Positions 42,347 through 50,337 of a stretch of DNA of 64,000 bases are shown piece after piece; the first letter of the stretch is position 1; each line of letters begins with the position of its first letter. Location: assembly GCF_014192215.1 (NCBI RefSeq), contig NZ_JACHXP010000002.1, positions 1 through 64,000 of the forward strand. The letters are read 5' to 3'. The translations under genes and the position numbers were made by a program. The notes below the pieces were generated by a model. It had not been told where the DNA came from. It saw only the letters and a program-made list of their open reading frames with translations, and ran no database searches. The stretch comes from Halomonas cerina (GTDB lineage Bacteria; Pseudomonadota; Gammaproteobacteria; Pseudomonadales; Halomonadaceae).

Positions 42347-43316
42347 GGATTTTCCCACCAACGTGCTGCAGTTCGCCCGCGGCATCCGCCCAATCGACGG
42401 TCAAGGCGTCGAGCAGGTTGTATTCTACGATTGGGGTATTGGCTCTTACCACGACATGGTGCGTGCTGGCGCTACCGGCCATGGCTTAGAGAAGAACGTG
42501 ATGGACGGCTATCGTTTTCTCGTCCACAACTACGAAGCTGGTGACGAGATTTTCCTCTTCGGCTTCAGCCGTGGCGCCTACACCGTCCGCAGCCTCTGCG
42601 GCATGATCAACAACTGTAGCATCCTGCGAAAAGAACACGCCAACCAGGTCGAAAATGGCTTCAGGCTTTACAAAACGAAAAAACACAAAGCCAACGGTGA
42701 GCATTCCATGGCCTGGAAGCGTCAGTACGCCGTGGCTGAACGCGTGCCCATCCGGTTCGTCGGCGTCTGGGACACTGTCGGCGCTCTTGGTCTGCCGTTC
42801 ACCTTCTTTGGCTTGGTCAAGGACCGCGACCTGTTCTACGATCGAAAGATCGGCAGCAACATACAGGTTGCCCGTCACGCCCTCTCCTTGGATGAACAGC
42901 GCGAGGACTTTGAGCCTACCCTTTGGGAGCCTCGCCGGGATGTGGATCTCGAACAGGTCTGGTTCGCCGGCGTTCACTCCGACGTGGGCGGCGGCTACAA
43001 ACCGGACAAGGAGGGTTACACCCTCGCGGATATTCCCCTGCGATGGCTAGCCAAAGAAGCGGATAAGCAGGGCCTGGTCTTCAACGATATCATCAGGAAC
43101 AAACAGACCAGTCCGGCGACCCGGCAGCACAATGAATACAAGGGAAAGTACAAACTGCTTGGCAAACGCATCCGTAAAATTCCCGAGCCTGAGTCACACC
43201 GGACCTGGGTCCACGAGAGCGTTATCGCAAGGTACGAAACCGGTTACCGTAGTGAGCCGATTGAGCGTTTCGTGAAGGATCAAGGGAAATGGCCACCCAC
43301 CTGGCGTGATGATTGA
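42285..43316 (+). CDS. DUF2235 alpha/beta-hydrolase (Tle1-like)
   Basis: This 343-residue protein is of the DUF2235 family. It opens with the family signature KRIAICFDGTWNRPEE, has the nucleophile elbow FGFSRGAYTVR (Ser at about residue 95), and the acidic and His positions in VGVWDTVGALG and FAGVHSDVGGGY. DUF2235 includes type VI secretion phospholipases (Tle1) and stand-alone hydrolases. No signal peptide or VgrG partner is present, so a stand-alone lipase acting on the cell's own membrane is possible. The start at ATG 42285 has GAGAGG about 11 bases upstream; an in-frame GTG at 42276 is less likely. It overlaps the tail of the broken pentapeptide gene. Confidence 0.88.
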   Translation: MKRIAICFDGTWNRPEETIGEDFPTNVLQFARGIRPIDGQGVEQVVFYDWGIGSYHDMVRAGATGHGLEKNVMDGYRFLVHNYEAGDEIFLFGFSRGAYTVRSLCGMINNCSILRKEHANQVENGFRLYKTKKHKANGEHSMAWKRQYAVAERVPIRFVGVWDTVGALGLPFTFFGLVKDRDLFYDRKIGSNIQVARHALSLDEQREDFEPTLWEPRRDVDLEQVWFAGVHSDVGGGYKPDKEGYTLADIPLRWLAKEADKQGLVFNDIIRNKQTSPATRQHNEYKGKYKLLGKRIRKIPEPESHRTWVHESVIARYETGYRSEPIERFVKDQGKWPPTWRDD

Positions 43317-45361
43317 GTGAGATGCGCCCAACCCCCGTCCCGGCCGGCGCGGCCCGGCCGGCACTTCGCTGGTTCCGCGCTTGTCGCGACTTGGGCCATG
43401 TCGCCCGCTTGCGGCCTGGCCCGCGCCTGCTCCCCATGCCCCCGGCCAGCCTCGCGCCACGGCGCTGCGTCGATGTGCGGGGCGCGCTGCGCGCCACACT
43501 CGCCGCGCGACAGTGCTGTCCGCCGCCGCTCCCCAACCCGCCCCCGGCTTCGCCGGCGGCTGCTGAGGTGCCCACCACCACCGCGGCTGGTGTATCCTGA
43601 CGCCATCGCTTCCGCCACGCCAAGTCGCCCATAACCCAGAACGCCTACCGCCACTACCCCAGCTTCACCCGCCGCTACGTGCGCTCGGTCATGAAGATGA
43701 TGGGGCTGCCCAAGAAGCCCAAGGTCGAGGCCGAGGTGTTCGATCAGATGATGCACGACGAGCGTCAGAGCGATCAGCAACAGGGCATTGCGTGACCACC
43801 TGATGATCTTGATCGACCGACGCAGCCATGCCGGTCTCGCGGTATCGTCTTCTGTCACTTGACGAGCAGTGCCGTCGTTTGCTGCCGGCACCAATCGCCC
43901 GGCCGCGAGACTGGCCTTGAGCCATGTGGCGAGTCTGGCGCCGCTGTCGACGAGGGAGGACAGGTGACTGAGGGTGGCGGCCACGGCCGTTAGCAACAAG
44001 GCCGAATAGAAGAGGGCGCTGATGCCGAGCAGAGTGGCGTTGTTTGGCTCCCAGCCGCTGTCACCGAAGCCCAGGATCCCAAGGCGGATCGTCATAAAAA
44101 CCGCGCCACTCGCCAGCCAGAAGTCCTTGAGGCTGGATAGCATGCCAAAGGCTAGCAGCACGCTGCCGAACAGGGCCAGCCAGCCGCGCGAGGCTGCCGC
44201 CTCCAGGTAGATGCCGGCGCGGTGCAATAGGCTGCGGACAAGCATCCCAACCAGGATGAGCGTGGCCACGCCGGCGGCGAGGACCGCCAGGTCGGTCGCT
44301 GCCGTTAATCTTAATTCCAGTAGTGGCGGCAGCCCGACCACCCCAAACAGGGCTAGCGTGATCCAGCGCCAGGGGGTCCATCGGGTGGGCTGGCCCGCCG
44401 CCCGGTCGCCCAGGTGCACCCCTAGCGCGGCGAAGGCGAAGGCCACCAGGGGTGTGCCGAGATTTGCGCCGTCGAGGCGAAGCAGCGGCCCCAGGACCTC
44501 GACCGCGGTGGCGATCAGTGTCACGGCGGCGACCCCGCGGAAGCGGTACCGCACCCCGGCGAACAGTGCGGCGATGGGCAACGCATGGTAGCTCCCTACC
44601 GGCGCCAGTTGCAGCACGAGGCGTCGATACTGGCCGGAGGCGTCGAGTGCGATAGCCACGAACAGATATCCGCCCCACAACAACAGCAGGCCCGTCAGGG
44701 TCGTCAGCGGCCAGCGCTGATAGCCACCGGTCGACTCCCGACCGTCGAACAGGTCGTGAACGTAGCCCCCGAGAGTGAAGCTGGCCAGACCGGTCAGGAA
44801 GTCCGCCGGCGTGTCGAGTGTGTAGCCAATGCGTCGAAGCTCGATGGTGAAATCCCAGGCGATACCGGCGATGGTTGCCACAACCAGCGCACCGATCACC
44901 AGCGGCTTATAGGCCCGGGCCCAGCCGGCGAGGAACAGCAGGAAATACAGCAGGGGCAGCAGCGATACTCTGACGTATGTCTCGACCTCGTTGTCAAGCC
45001 GTTCCCGCGCCACGACGACGTAGAGTGGCAGCAGCACGAAGGCGGCGACGAGGCCGACAGTGGGACGCCTGAGTGCGGTCAGTAACGGGACCGGCCAGCG
45101 GGACGCCAGCAGCGCGGCGAGGGAAAGAGAGAGCAGATAGATCCCCGACTCGGCGGGAAAGCCACCCACAGGTGTCAGGACCCCGAAGGGCAGCAGCAGG
45201 CCGCCGACCGCGACCATGCCGACACCGCGCCAGCCGAAGCGGTCGCCGGCCAGGGCGGCCAGCGGCACGCAGGCGAGGGCGGCCTCGACGCTCAGGAACC
45301 CGGCGCGCAGGCTGAAGGACAAGGCGAGGAACGCCGGCAGCAGCAGATAGGGGCTGGACAT
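43280..45361 (-). CDS. Multi-spanning membrane protein with chimeric C terminus
   Basis: The first ~530 residues are a run of hydrophobic helices, probably 12 or more (for example LLLPAFLALSFSLRAGFLSV, LLTGLLLLWGGYLFVAIALD), then a short basic cytoplasmic part and one more helix (SRNALLLIALTLVV). No family is recognised; it could be a sensor-like integral membrane protein. I start it at MSSPYLLLP because AGGGAG precedes ATG 45361. The last ~160 residues, from about 43762 down, are the antisense of the duplicated gene fragment and repeat (HHLIEHLGLDLGLLGQ...). So the native 3' end has been lost and replaced. Probably non-functional or altered. Confidence 0.7.
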   Translation of the reverse strand: MSSPYLLLPAFLALSFSLRAGFLSVEAALACVPLAALAGDRFGWRGVGMVAVGGLLLPFGVLTPVGGFPAESGIYLLSLSLAALLASRWPVPLLTALRRPTVGLVAAFVLLPLYVVVARERLDNEVETYVRVSLLPLLYFLLFLAGWARAYKPLVIGALVVATIAGIAWDFTIELRRIGYTLDTPADFLTGLASFTLGGYVHDLFDGRESTGGYQRWPLTTLTGLLLLWGGYLFVAIALDASGQYRRLVLQLAPVGSYHALPIAALFAGVRYRFRGVAAVTLIATAVEVLGPLLRLDGANLGTPLVAFAFAALGVHLGDRAAGQPTRWTPWRWITLALFGVVGLPPLLELRLTAATDLAVLAAGVATLILVGMLVRSLLHRAGIYLEAAASRGWLALFGSVLLAFGMLSSLKDFWLASGAVFMTIRLGILGFGDSGWEPNNATLLGISALFYSALLLTAVAATLSHLSSLVDSGARLATWLKASLAAGRLVPAANDGTARQVTEDDTARPAWLRRSIKIIRWSRNALLLIALTLVVHHLIEHLGLDLGLLGQPHHLHDRAHVAAGEAGVVAVGVLGYGRLGVAEAMASGYTSRGGGGHLSSRRRSRGRVGERRRTALSRGECGAQRAPHIDAAPWREAGRGHGEQARARPQAGDMAQVATSAEPAKCRPGRAGRDGGWAHLTQSSRQVGGHFP
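43383..43567. repeat. Dispersed GC-rich repeat, copy 2
   Basis: This is the partner of 35900-36098. Shared landmarks in order are gcggcctggcc, gcccccggccagc, cgccgcg and the end cccggcttcgccggcggctgc. Here it is followed within about 60 bases by the duplicated gene fragment at 43631. Confidence 0.6.
43631..43762 (+). pseudogene. Duplicated 5' fragment of the hypothetical gene at 37288
   Basis: About 44 codons match the start of the gene at 37288: YRHYPSFTRRYVRSVMKMM, LPKKPKVEAEVF and MMHDE are shared. The start codon has become ATA (43631). The match ends abruptly at about 43762, where the truncated membrane-protein gene begins on the other strand. Confidence 0.75.
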
Positions 45362-45548
45362 GGTGGCTCCCTGGTGCCATTGCGACACTCGCCATACGGT
45401 GATCCGGCCGCGATCCTTCGTTCAGTCTAGTCTGACGGTTATCTGAAGGCTGCCTGGGCGCATGGAGGGGAGGCGGCTCCGCCTGCCCAAGGTACCTTGC
45501 TCGTGGAACGGTGGGGAGCGGCACGGTCCAGTGATCCCAATCGATGGT

Positions 45549-45690
45549 ACCTGAAGTGGACCCCGAAATTCGGACCAGGCGCTAAGCTCTGATCAGACCG
45601 ACCAGGAGAGCTTGATCATGAGCAGGAAACGCAGGCAATACAGCGCCGACTTCAAGGCCAAGGTGGCACTCGCCGCCCTGAACCCATCTA
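45549..45690 (+). pseudogene. 5' end relic of an IS3-family element
   Basis: ATG 45618 opens MSRKRRQYSADFKAKVALAA, the usual N terminus of an IS3-family OrfA, with CCAGGAGAG upstream. The frame loses sense after about 22 codons near 45683. The 70 bases before it (ggaccccgaaattcggacc...) look like the left terminus of such an element. Only this end survives. Confidence 0.7.
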
Positions 45691-45847
45691 TTTCATCACG
45701 GCGGCCGTCGGGCGGGTTGCCGGCCTTCTCGGCGCTACTCAGCCGATAAGCGCCGACATCAGCCACTGAGTCGTGCGGCACTTATATCTTGAAATTTAAT
45801 CTGAACGAGGTCTCCATCTAACCGGACTGACGGCTTAAACTGTCGCA

Positions 45848-46150
45848 ATGGACTACCCTCGCCCCTGGCAAGCACTCCCCAAGATTGGTCGGCGAGTTTC
45901 AGGCCTGGTTTCGGACCGACGCCGACTGCCTGGAATGGCTGCGATGGCCGGCAGGTTTCGTGGGCCCAGCCTGCGGCAAGCATAAGGGCTGGCGACTGGC
46001 TGCTGGGCACCCACCAAGGCTCGGTCGATGATGCGCATCTGCTCAGCTATCTGAATGAGTTCGTGTTCCGCTTCCACCGACGCCACTCGAAGAGTCGTGG
46101 GATGGTGTTTTACCGGGTGCTCGAACTCGCGGTCGGCCACGCCCCGGTGC
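45848..46150 (+). pseudogene. IS1595 (ISXO2-like) transposase with internal deletion
   Basis: The N-terminal piece is recognisable as MDYPRP..., then after a shift EFQAWFRTDADCLEWLRWPA and GFVGPACGKHKGWRLA, the zinc-ribbon start of ISXO2-like transposases. It then passes directly to the C-terminal piece WLLGTHQGSVDDAHLLSYLN, EFVFRFHRRHSKSRG and YRVLELAV. The whole catalytic core between the two is missing and several frames are used. A relic. Confidence 0.75.
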
Positions 46151-46311
46151 GCTACGGAGACATCATTTCTGGCCGACGGCCCCGGGCAGTGCCGCCTACG
46201 CCGCCGCTCACGCGCGGAAAGCCACCGAGCCTCGAGTGCCCTTCAGCCAACCGCCCATGGCGAAGTTGAGTTCGGTTAGATGGATACCCCATAGCCGGGC
46301 TAAACGTTCCA

Positions 46312-47739
46312 TCATCGTGTGATGCTCAATCCGTGTTGCTTGAGCTTCCTCACGACGCTGGGCTGGCTGATGCCGAGCCGTTCGGCGATGGCATAGGTCG
46401 AGGAGAGCGTCATGCAGAGCTCTGCCAGGATGCCGTGCTCAGTGTGGTATAGGGCGTCCTTCAGGCCATCCCCCTCGCGCAAGGGAGATGACATAGCCGG
46501 TGCCGCGTGATCTTCAACGGGCTTGGCATCCTGCGGCTTTCCTGCAACGAGTCCGGGCGAGGCTGATTCCTTGGCATCGATGACATCATCGCTGGCCAGC
46601 CAGGCCCGCTCCAGCCAGTTCTCGAGTTCCCGCACGTTGCCGGGCCAGTCTTGGCTCATTAACGACTGCCAGCTGCTCCGAGCGAGAAGCTTCTCCTTGC
46701 CATAGCGGCGATTGAGCCGCTGCAGTTGGCGCTCCACCAGGCCGGGAATATCCTCGCGGCGCTCTCGCAGTGGCGGCAGGGTGATGGGAATCACGTTAAT
46801 CCGGTAGTAGAGGTCGAGCCGGAAGGCACCCTCCTCAACGCGACGACTGAGGTCCTGATTGGTGGCGACTACCAGGCGGAAATCGACGCGGCGGGACTGG
46901 TTGTCACCCAGGCGAGAGATGCGTCCATCCTGAATGGCCTTCAACAGCTTCGTTTGAACTCCCAGGGGCAGCTCGCCGATCTCGTCGAGAAAGAGCGTGC
47001 CGCCCGCGGCCTGCTCGATGAGCCCGACGCGTCCACCAGGCGCGGCACCGCTGAAGGCCCCGGATCGATAGCCGAACATCTCTGCTTCGAACAGGCTTTC
47101 GGGTATGGCGGCGCAGTTGACGTCGACGAAGGGGCCATCGCGGCGCGAGCTCCAGCGGTGCAGCTGGCGGGCAAAGGCCGTCTTGCCGACGCCGGACTCG
47201 CCAAGCATCATCACGGTCGCGTCCGTGGGGGCCACCCGGCGTAGCAGAAGTGCCACCTCCCGCATTAGCGAGCTTTTCACCTCCAGCTCGTCGAGCTCTT
47301 CCTCCAGTGTTTTTTCTTCACTCTCCAGTGATTGGCTGCGCTTCAGGTGATCGCTGAAGCGCTTTTGGAGCAGGGCGTATTCCTGCTGCAGCAGCTGAAG
47401 GTCGGTCAGGTCCATGGAGCGGCTGACCACGGCCACCAGCTTCCCATCGTCGAAGACCGGATGGGCCTGGGCGATCACCCGGCGTCCGGTACCGGTGCGC
47501 TGAGCGAGTTGAGCGGGCAGGCCGGTGCGCATCACTTCCATGCTGATGGACGGGTTCAGCACCCCGTCGGCTTCGAGGCGCTGCACGGTGCTGGCTCGGA
47601 GCTCCTCGCAGGAGAGGCCGTAGACCGCGGCGGCACTGGGGCTCACATAGCGAACCTTCCCGTCGGCATCGACCACGAAGAAGTGGTCATGGGCGGTATC
47701 GACGATGGTCCTGAGGATGAGGCTATCGATGGTGTTCAT
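46312..47739 (-). CDS. Sigma54-dependent activator (PAS-AAA+-HTH), probable regulator of the guanidinobutyrate operon
   Basis: This 475-residue protein is a bacterial enhancer-binding protein. A PAS domain covers about 10-110 (FFVVDADGKVRYVSPSAAAVY), a coiled coil 115-150, and the AAA+ domain 155-390 with Walker A GESGVGKT, the sigma54 contact loop as GAFSGA, Walker B GGTLFLDEIGELP, and a sensor region. The last 45 residues are a Fis/TyrR-like helix-turn-helix (AERLGISQPSVVRKLKQHGL). It is divergent from the guanidinobutyrase gene, whose promoter carries a -24/-12 site and tandem upstream repeats, so it most likely activates that operon, sensing a ligand through PAS. Complete; the start at 47739 is unambiguous. 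Confidence 0.9.
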   Translation of the reverse strand: MNTIDSLILRTIVDTAHDHFFVVDADGKVRYVSPSAAAVYGLSCEELRASTVQRLEADGVLNPSISMEVMRTGLPAQLAQRTGTGRRVIAQAHPVFDDGKLVAVVSRSMDLTDLQLLQQEYALLQKRFSDHLKRSQSLESEEKTLEEELDELEVKSSLMREVALLLRRVAPTDATVMMLGESGVGKTAFARQLHRWSSRRDGPFVDVNCAAIPESLFEAEMFGYRSGAFSGAAPGGRVGLIEQAAGGTLFLDEIGELPLGVQTKLLKAIQDGRISRLGDNQSRRVDFRLVVATNQDLSRRVEEGAFRLDLYYRINVIPITLPPLRERREDIPGLVERQLQRLNRRYGKEKLLARSSWQSLMSQDWPGNVRELENWLERAWLASDDVIDAKESASPGLVAGKPQDAKPVEDHAAPAMSSPLREGDGLKDALYHTEHGILAELCMTLSSTYAIAERLGISQPSVVRKLKQHGLSITR

Positions 47740-47752
47740 GTGACCGGTCTTC

Positions 47753-47790
47753 GATTCATAAATGCATCAATGATTCATTATTGCATCATT
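47753..47790. promoter_or_regulatory. Tandem 19-bp repeat, probable activator binding sites
   Basis: Two adjacent direct repeats, GATTCATAAATGCATCAAT (47753-47771) and GATTCATTATTGCATCATT (47772-47790), agree at 16 of 19 positions. They lie about 60-115 bases upstream of a sigma54 promoter and next to the start of the sigma54 activator, the usual place for enhancer sites. Confidence 0.7.
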
Positions 47791-47849
47791 GTCGTCCCGG
47801 TAGTGATCCACTTTTGAATCAATAACCCTCGCTAGGCCCTGAAACCGGG

Positions 47850-47867
47850 TTGGCATGGCTCCTGCAA
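47850..47867 (+). promoter_or_regulatory. Sigma54 (-24/-12) promoter of the guanidinobutyrase operon
   Basis: TTGGCATGGCTCCTGCAA has the GG and GC elements ten bases apart, matching the TGGCAYG-N4-TTGCA consensus closely. Transcription would start near 47878, leaving a leader of about 60 bases before ATG 47939. Confidence 0.85.
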
Positions 47868-47938
47868 GTGCTTTGACAGAACAGCAGGCAAAGCGCCTGG
47901 TGCGTTCATCACTGACCAGGAAACCAGAGGACGTTCAC

Positions 47939-48889
47939 ATGAGAGAGTTCAACCAGCCCTTGGGTGGCAACGACATGCCGCGATTCGGTGGGCCTGCTAC
48001 CATGATGCGGCTGCCGACTCAGGAGAGCGCCGAGGGCCTGGATGTCGCCTTCATCGGCATTCCCATGGATATCGGTACCTCCAACCGTCCGGGGACCCGC
48101 CTGGGCCCTCGCCAGATTCGTGATGAGTCGCGGATGCTGCGTCCCTACAACATGGCGACTCGGGCGGCACCCTTCGATAGCCTTCAGGTGGCGGACATCG
48201 GCGATGTGCCGATCAACACCTTCAACCTGCCCAAGAATCTGGACATCATCTCCGGTTTCTATGACCGGGTGCTGGCCCACGACTGTGACCCTCTCACGCT
48301 GGGCGGCGATCACACCCTGACCTGGCCGGTGCTGCGCGCCATTGCCAAGAAGCACGGCCCGGTCGGCCTGATCCATGTCGATGCCCATGCCGACATCAAC
48401 GAGCAGATGTTCGGCGAGGAAGTGGCCCATGGCTGCCCGTTCCGCCGTGCCCAGGAGGAGGGCCTGCTGGATAGCCAGCGTGTGATCCAGATTGGCCTGC
48501 GAGGTACCGGCTATGCCGCGGAAGACTTCGACTGGTGCCGTGAGCAGGGCTTTCGTGTCGTGCAGGCAGAGGAGTGCTGGTACAGGTCGCTCGCGCCGCT
48601 GATGGCCGAAGTGCGAGAGCAGATGGGCGACGGGCCGGTCTACATTTCCTTCGATATCGATGCCCTCGATCCCTCCGTCGCACCGGGTACCGGCACCGTC
48701 GAGATGGGCGGCCTGACCGCTCAGCAGGGGCTGGAGATCGTGCGTGGCGCGGCGGGGCTCAACGTGGTGGGTGGCGACCTGGTCGAGGTGGCACCGCCCT
48801 ATGATCCGAGCGGCAACACCGCCCTGATGGGCGCCACCCTGCTCTACGAGATGCTCTGCGTGCTGCCGGGCGTCAAGCGCCGCGATTGA
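47939..48889 (+). CDS. gbuA: Guanidinobutyrase (ureohydrolase family)
   Basis: This 316-residue Mn-dependent ureohydrolase would hydrolyse 4-guanidinobutyrate to GABA and urea. The metal-binding blocks are intact: GGDHTLTW, HVDAHADINE and SFDIDALDPS. The N terminus QPLGGNDMPRFGGPATMMRLP and the YNMATRAAPFDSLQVADIGDVPINTFNL segment (cited as YNMATRAAPFDSLQVADIGD) match Pseudomonas guanidinobutyrase more than SpeB agmatinase. Its place with a 2-ketoarginine decarboxylase and an aldehyde dehydrogenase supports this substrate. AGAGG precedes ATG 47939; the longer frame from 47855 was rejected because it overlaps the sigma54 promoter. Confidence 0.88.
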   Translation: MREFNQPLGGNDMPRFGGPATMMRLPTQESAEGLDVAFIGIPMDIGTSNRPGTRLGPRQIRDESRMLRPYNMATRAAPFDSLQVADIGDVPINTFNLPKNLDIISGFYDRVLAHDCDPLTLGGDHTLTWPVLRAIAKKHGPVGLIHVDAHADINEQMFGEEVAHGCPFRRAQEEGLLDSQRVIQIGLRGTGYAAEDFDWCREQGFRVVQAEECWYRSLAPLMAEVREQMGDGPVYISFDIDALDPSVAPGTGTVEMGGLTAQQGLEIVRGAAGLNVVGGDLVEVAPPYDPSGNTALMGATLLYEMLCVLPGVKRRD

Positions 48890-48940
48890 GACGCCCGGTC
48901 CCGACCGATACGACAACGACAACGTAGCGAGAGATTTCCC

Positions 48941-50326
48941 ATGTCATCCTCCCTGGATTCCGCCGACAACATCGCACAAGAGGGCGGCCCGCTGTCGCAG
49001 AGTGGCCTGATCAAGTTCATCGTGCCATCGCTGATCGGCGTGCTGCTGTTCCTGGTGCCCTTCTCGGTGGGCGATACCATCAACATCGGCATGGGCCTGG
49101 CCGCCGATGGCCTCAAGGCCCTGCTGGGCGATGCCCTGCCCGCCATCGCCACGGGGGTGCTCTGCCTGTCGGTGGCGCTGACCCTGCTGGTCAAGTTCGC
49201 CCATCCCGACTGGGCGCGCCAGGGCATGCTCGCGGAGCTGTTCGACGTGGCACCGCTGTGGGTGGTCATGCGGGCCCTCGGGGCGCTCTTCGCCCTGATG
49301 ACCTACTTCCAGGTCGGCCCCGACTTCGTCACCGCCTCCTTCACCGGCGGCGTGATGCTCAACGACCTGGCGCCGGTGCTGCTGACCTTCTTCTTCTTCG
49401 CCGCCATCCTGCTGCCGTTCCTGGTCGACTTCGGCTTCATGGAGTTCATCGGTAGCCTCTTGCGTACCCCCTTCCGCCTGATCTTCGGCCTGCCGGGCCG
49501 CAGCGCCATCGATGCCACGGCCTCCTGGATGGGGTCGGGCACCGTGGGCGTACTGATCACCACCCAGCAGTACGAGAAGGGCTTCTACAACTGCCGCGAG
49601 GCGGCGGCCATCGCCACCAACTTCTCCATCGTCTCCATCGCCTTCGCGATCCTGGTGACCAGCTTCATCGGCATCAACCACCTCTTCGTGCCCTTCTACC
49701 TGACGGTGGTGGTGGCCGGCCTGGTGGCCGCGGTGGTCGTACCGCGCCTGCCGCCGCTGTCGCGCAAGCCGAACACCTACTACGAGCCGGTGGGTTGCCG
49801 TATCCAGGAGGAGCGTACCGGCGATCAGAGCCTGCTGCGCTACAGCCTCGGCATGGCCGTGGCCCGGGCGGAGAAGGCCCCCGGCCCGCGGCAGTTGGTG
49901 CGCATCGCCCTATTCAACGTCGCCGATATCTTCTTCGGCCTGCTGCCGCTGGTCATCGCCATCGGCACTGTGGCGCTGATCCTGGTCGAGTTCACGCCGC
50001 TGTTCACCTGGCTGTCGATGCCCATGGTGCCGGTACTGGAGTGGATGGGCCTGCCCGAAGCCGAGGCCGCCGCCCCCGCCACCCTGGTGGGCTTCGCCGA
50101 CATGTTCCTGCCGGCGGTATTGGGCAGCAACATCGAGAGCGAGCTGACGCGCTTCGTGATCGCCTGCCTGTCGCTGACCCAGCTGGTCTATATGTCGGAG
50201 ATCGGCGCTCTTTTGCTGAAGTCCAAGATCCCGCTGAAGCTGTGGGAGCTGGTGGCGATCTTCCTGATTCGCACCGCCATCACCCTGCCGATCATCGTCG
50301 TCATGGCTCACTGGCTGGTGGGATGA
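48941..50326 (+). CDS. YjiH-family Gate-domain membrane protein, probable transporter
   Basis: This 461-residue integral membrane protein has about ten helices and nucleoside-recognition (Gate) type segments: RSAIDATASWMGSGTVGVLITT and a second half with FADMFLPAVLGSNIESELTRF (cited as MFLPAVLGSNIESELTRF). It belongs to the YjiH-like group, whose substrates are mostly unproven. It lies 51 bases after gbuA and overlaps the next reading start, so it is part of the operon. Uptake of a guanidino compound such as guanidinobutyrate or arginine-derived keto acid, or export of a product, is inferred from context only. Confidence 0.8.
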   Translation: MSSSLDSADNIAQEGGPLSQSGLIKFIVPSLIGVLLFLVPFSVGDTINIGMGLAADGLKALLGDALPAIATGVLCLSVALTLLVKFAHPDWARQGMLAELFDVAPLWVVMRALGALFALMTYFQVGPDFVTASFTGGVMLNDLAPVLLTFFFFAAILLPFLVDFGFMEFIGSLLRTPFRLIFGLPGRSAIDATASWMGSGTVGVLITTQQYEKGFYNCREAAAIATNFSIVSIAFAILVTSFIGINHLFVPFYLTVVVAGLVAAVVVPRLPPLSRKPNTYYEPVGCRIQEERTGDQSLLRYSLGMAVARAEKAPGPRQLVRIALFNVADIFFGLLPLVIAIGTVALILVEFTPLFTWLSMPMVPVLEWMGLPEAEAAAPATLVGFADMFLPAVLGSNIESELTRFVIACLSLTQLVYMSEIGALLLKSKIPLKLWELVAIFLIRTAITLPIIVVMAHWLVG

Positions 50327-50337
50327 GGGGCTTCCAG

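Noticed and set aside
49795..50337. Upstream extension of the decarboxylase gene
   Set aside because: It lies inside the transporter gene and reads as Arg/Gly/Pro-rich shadow; the family N terminus MTCAELLIRLLRD begins at 50338.
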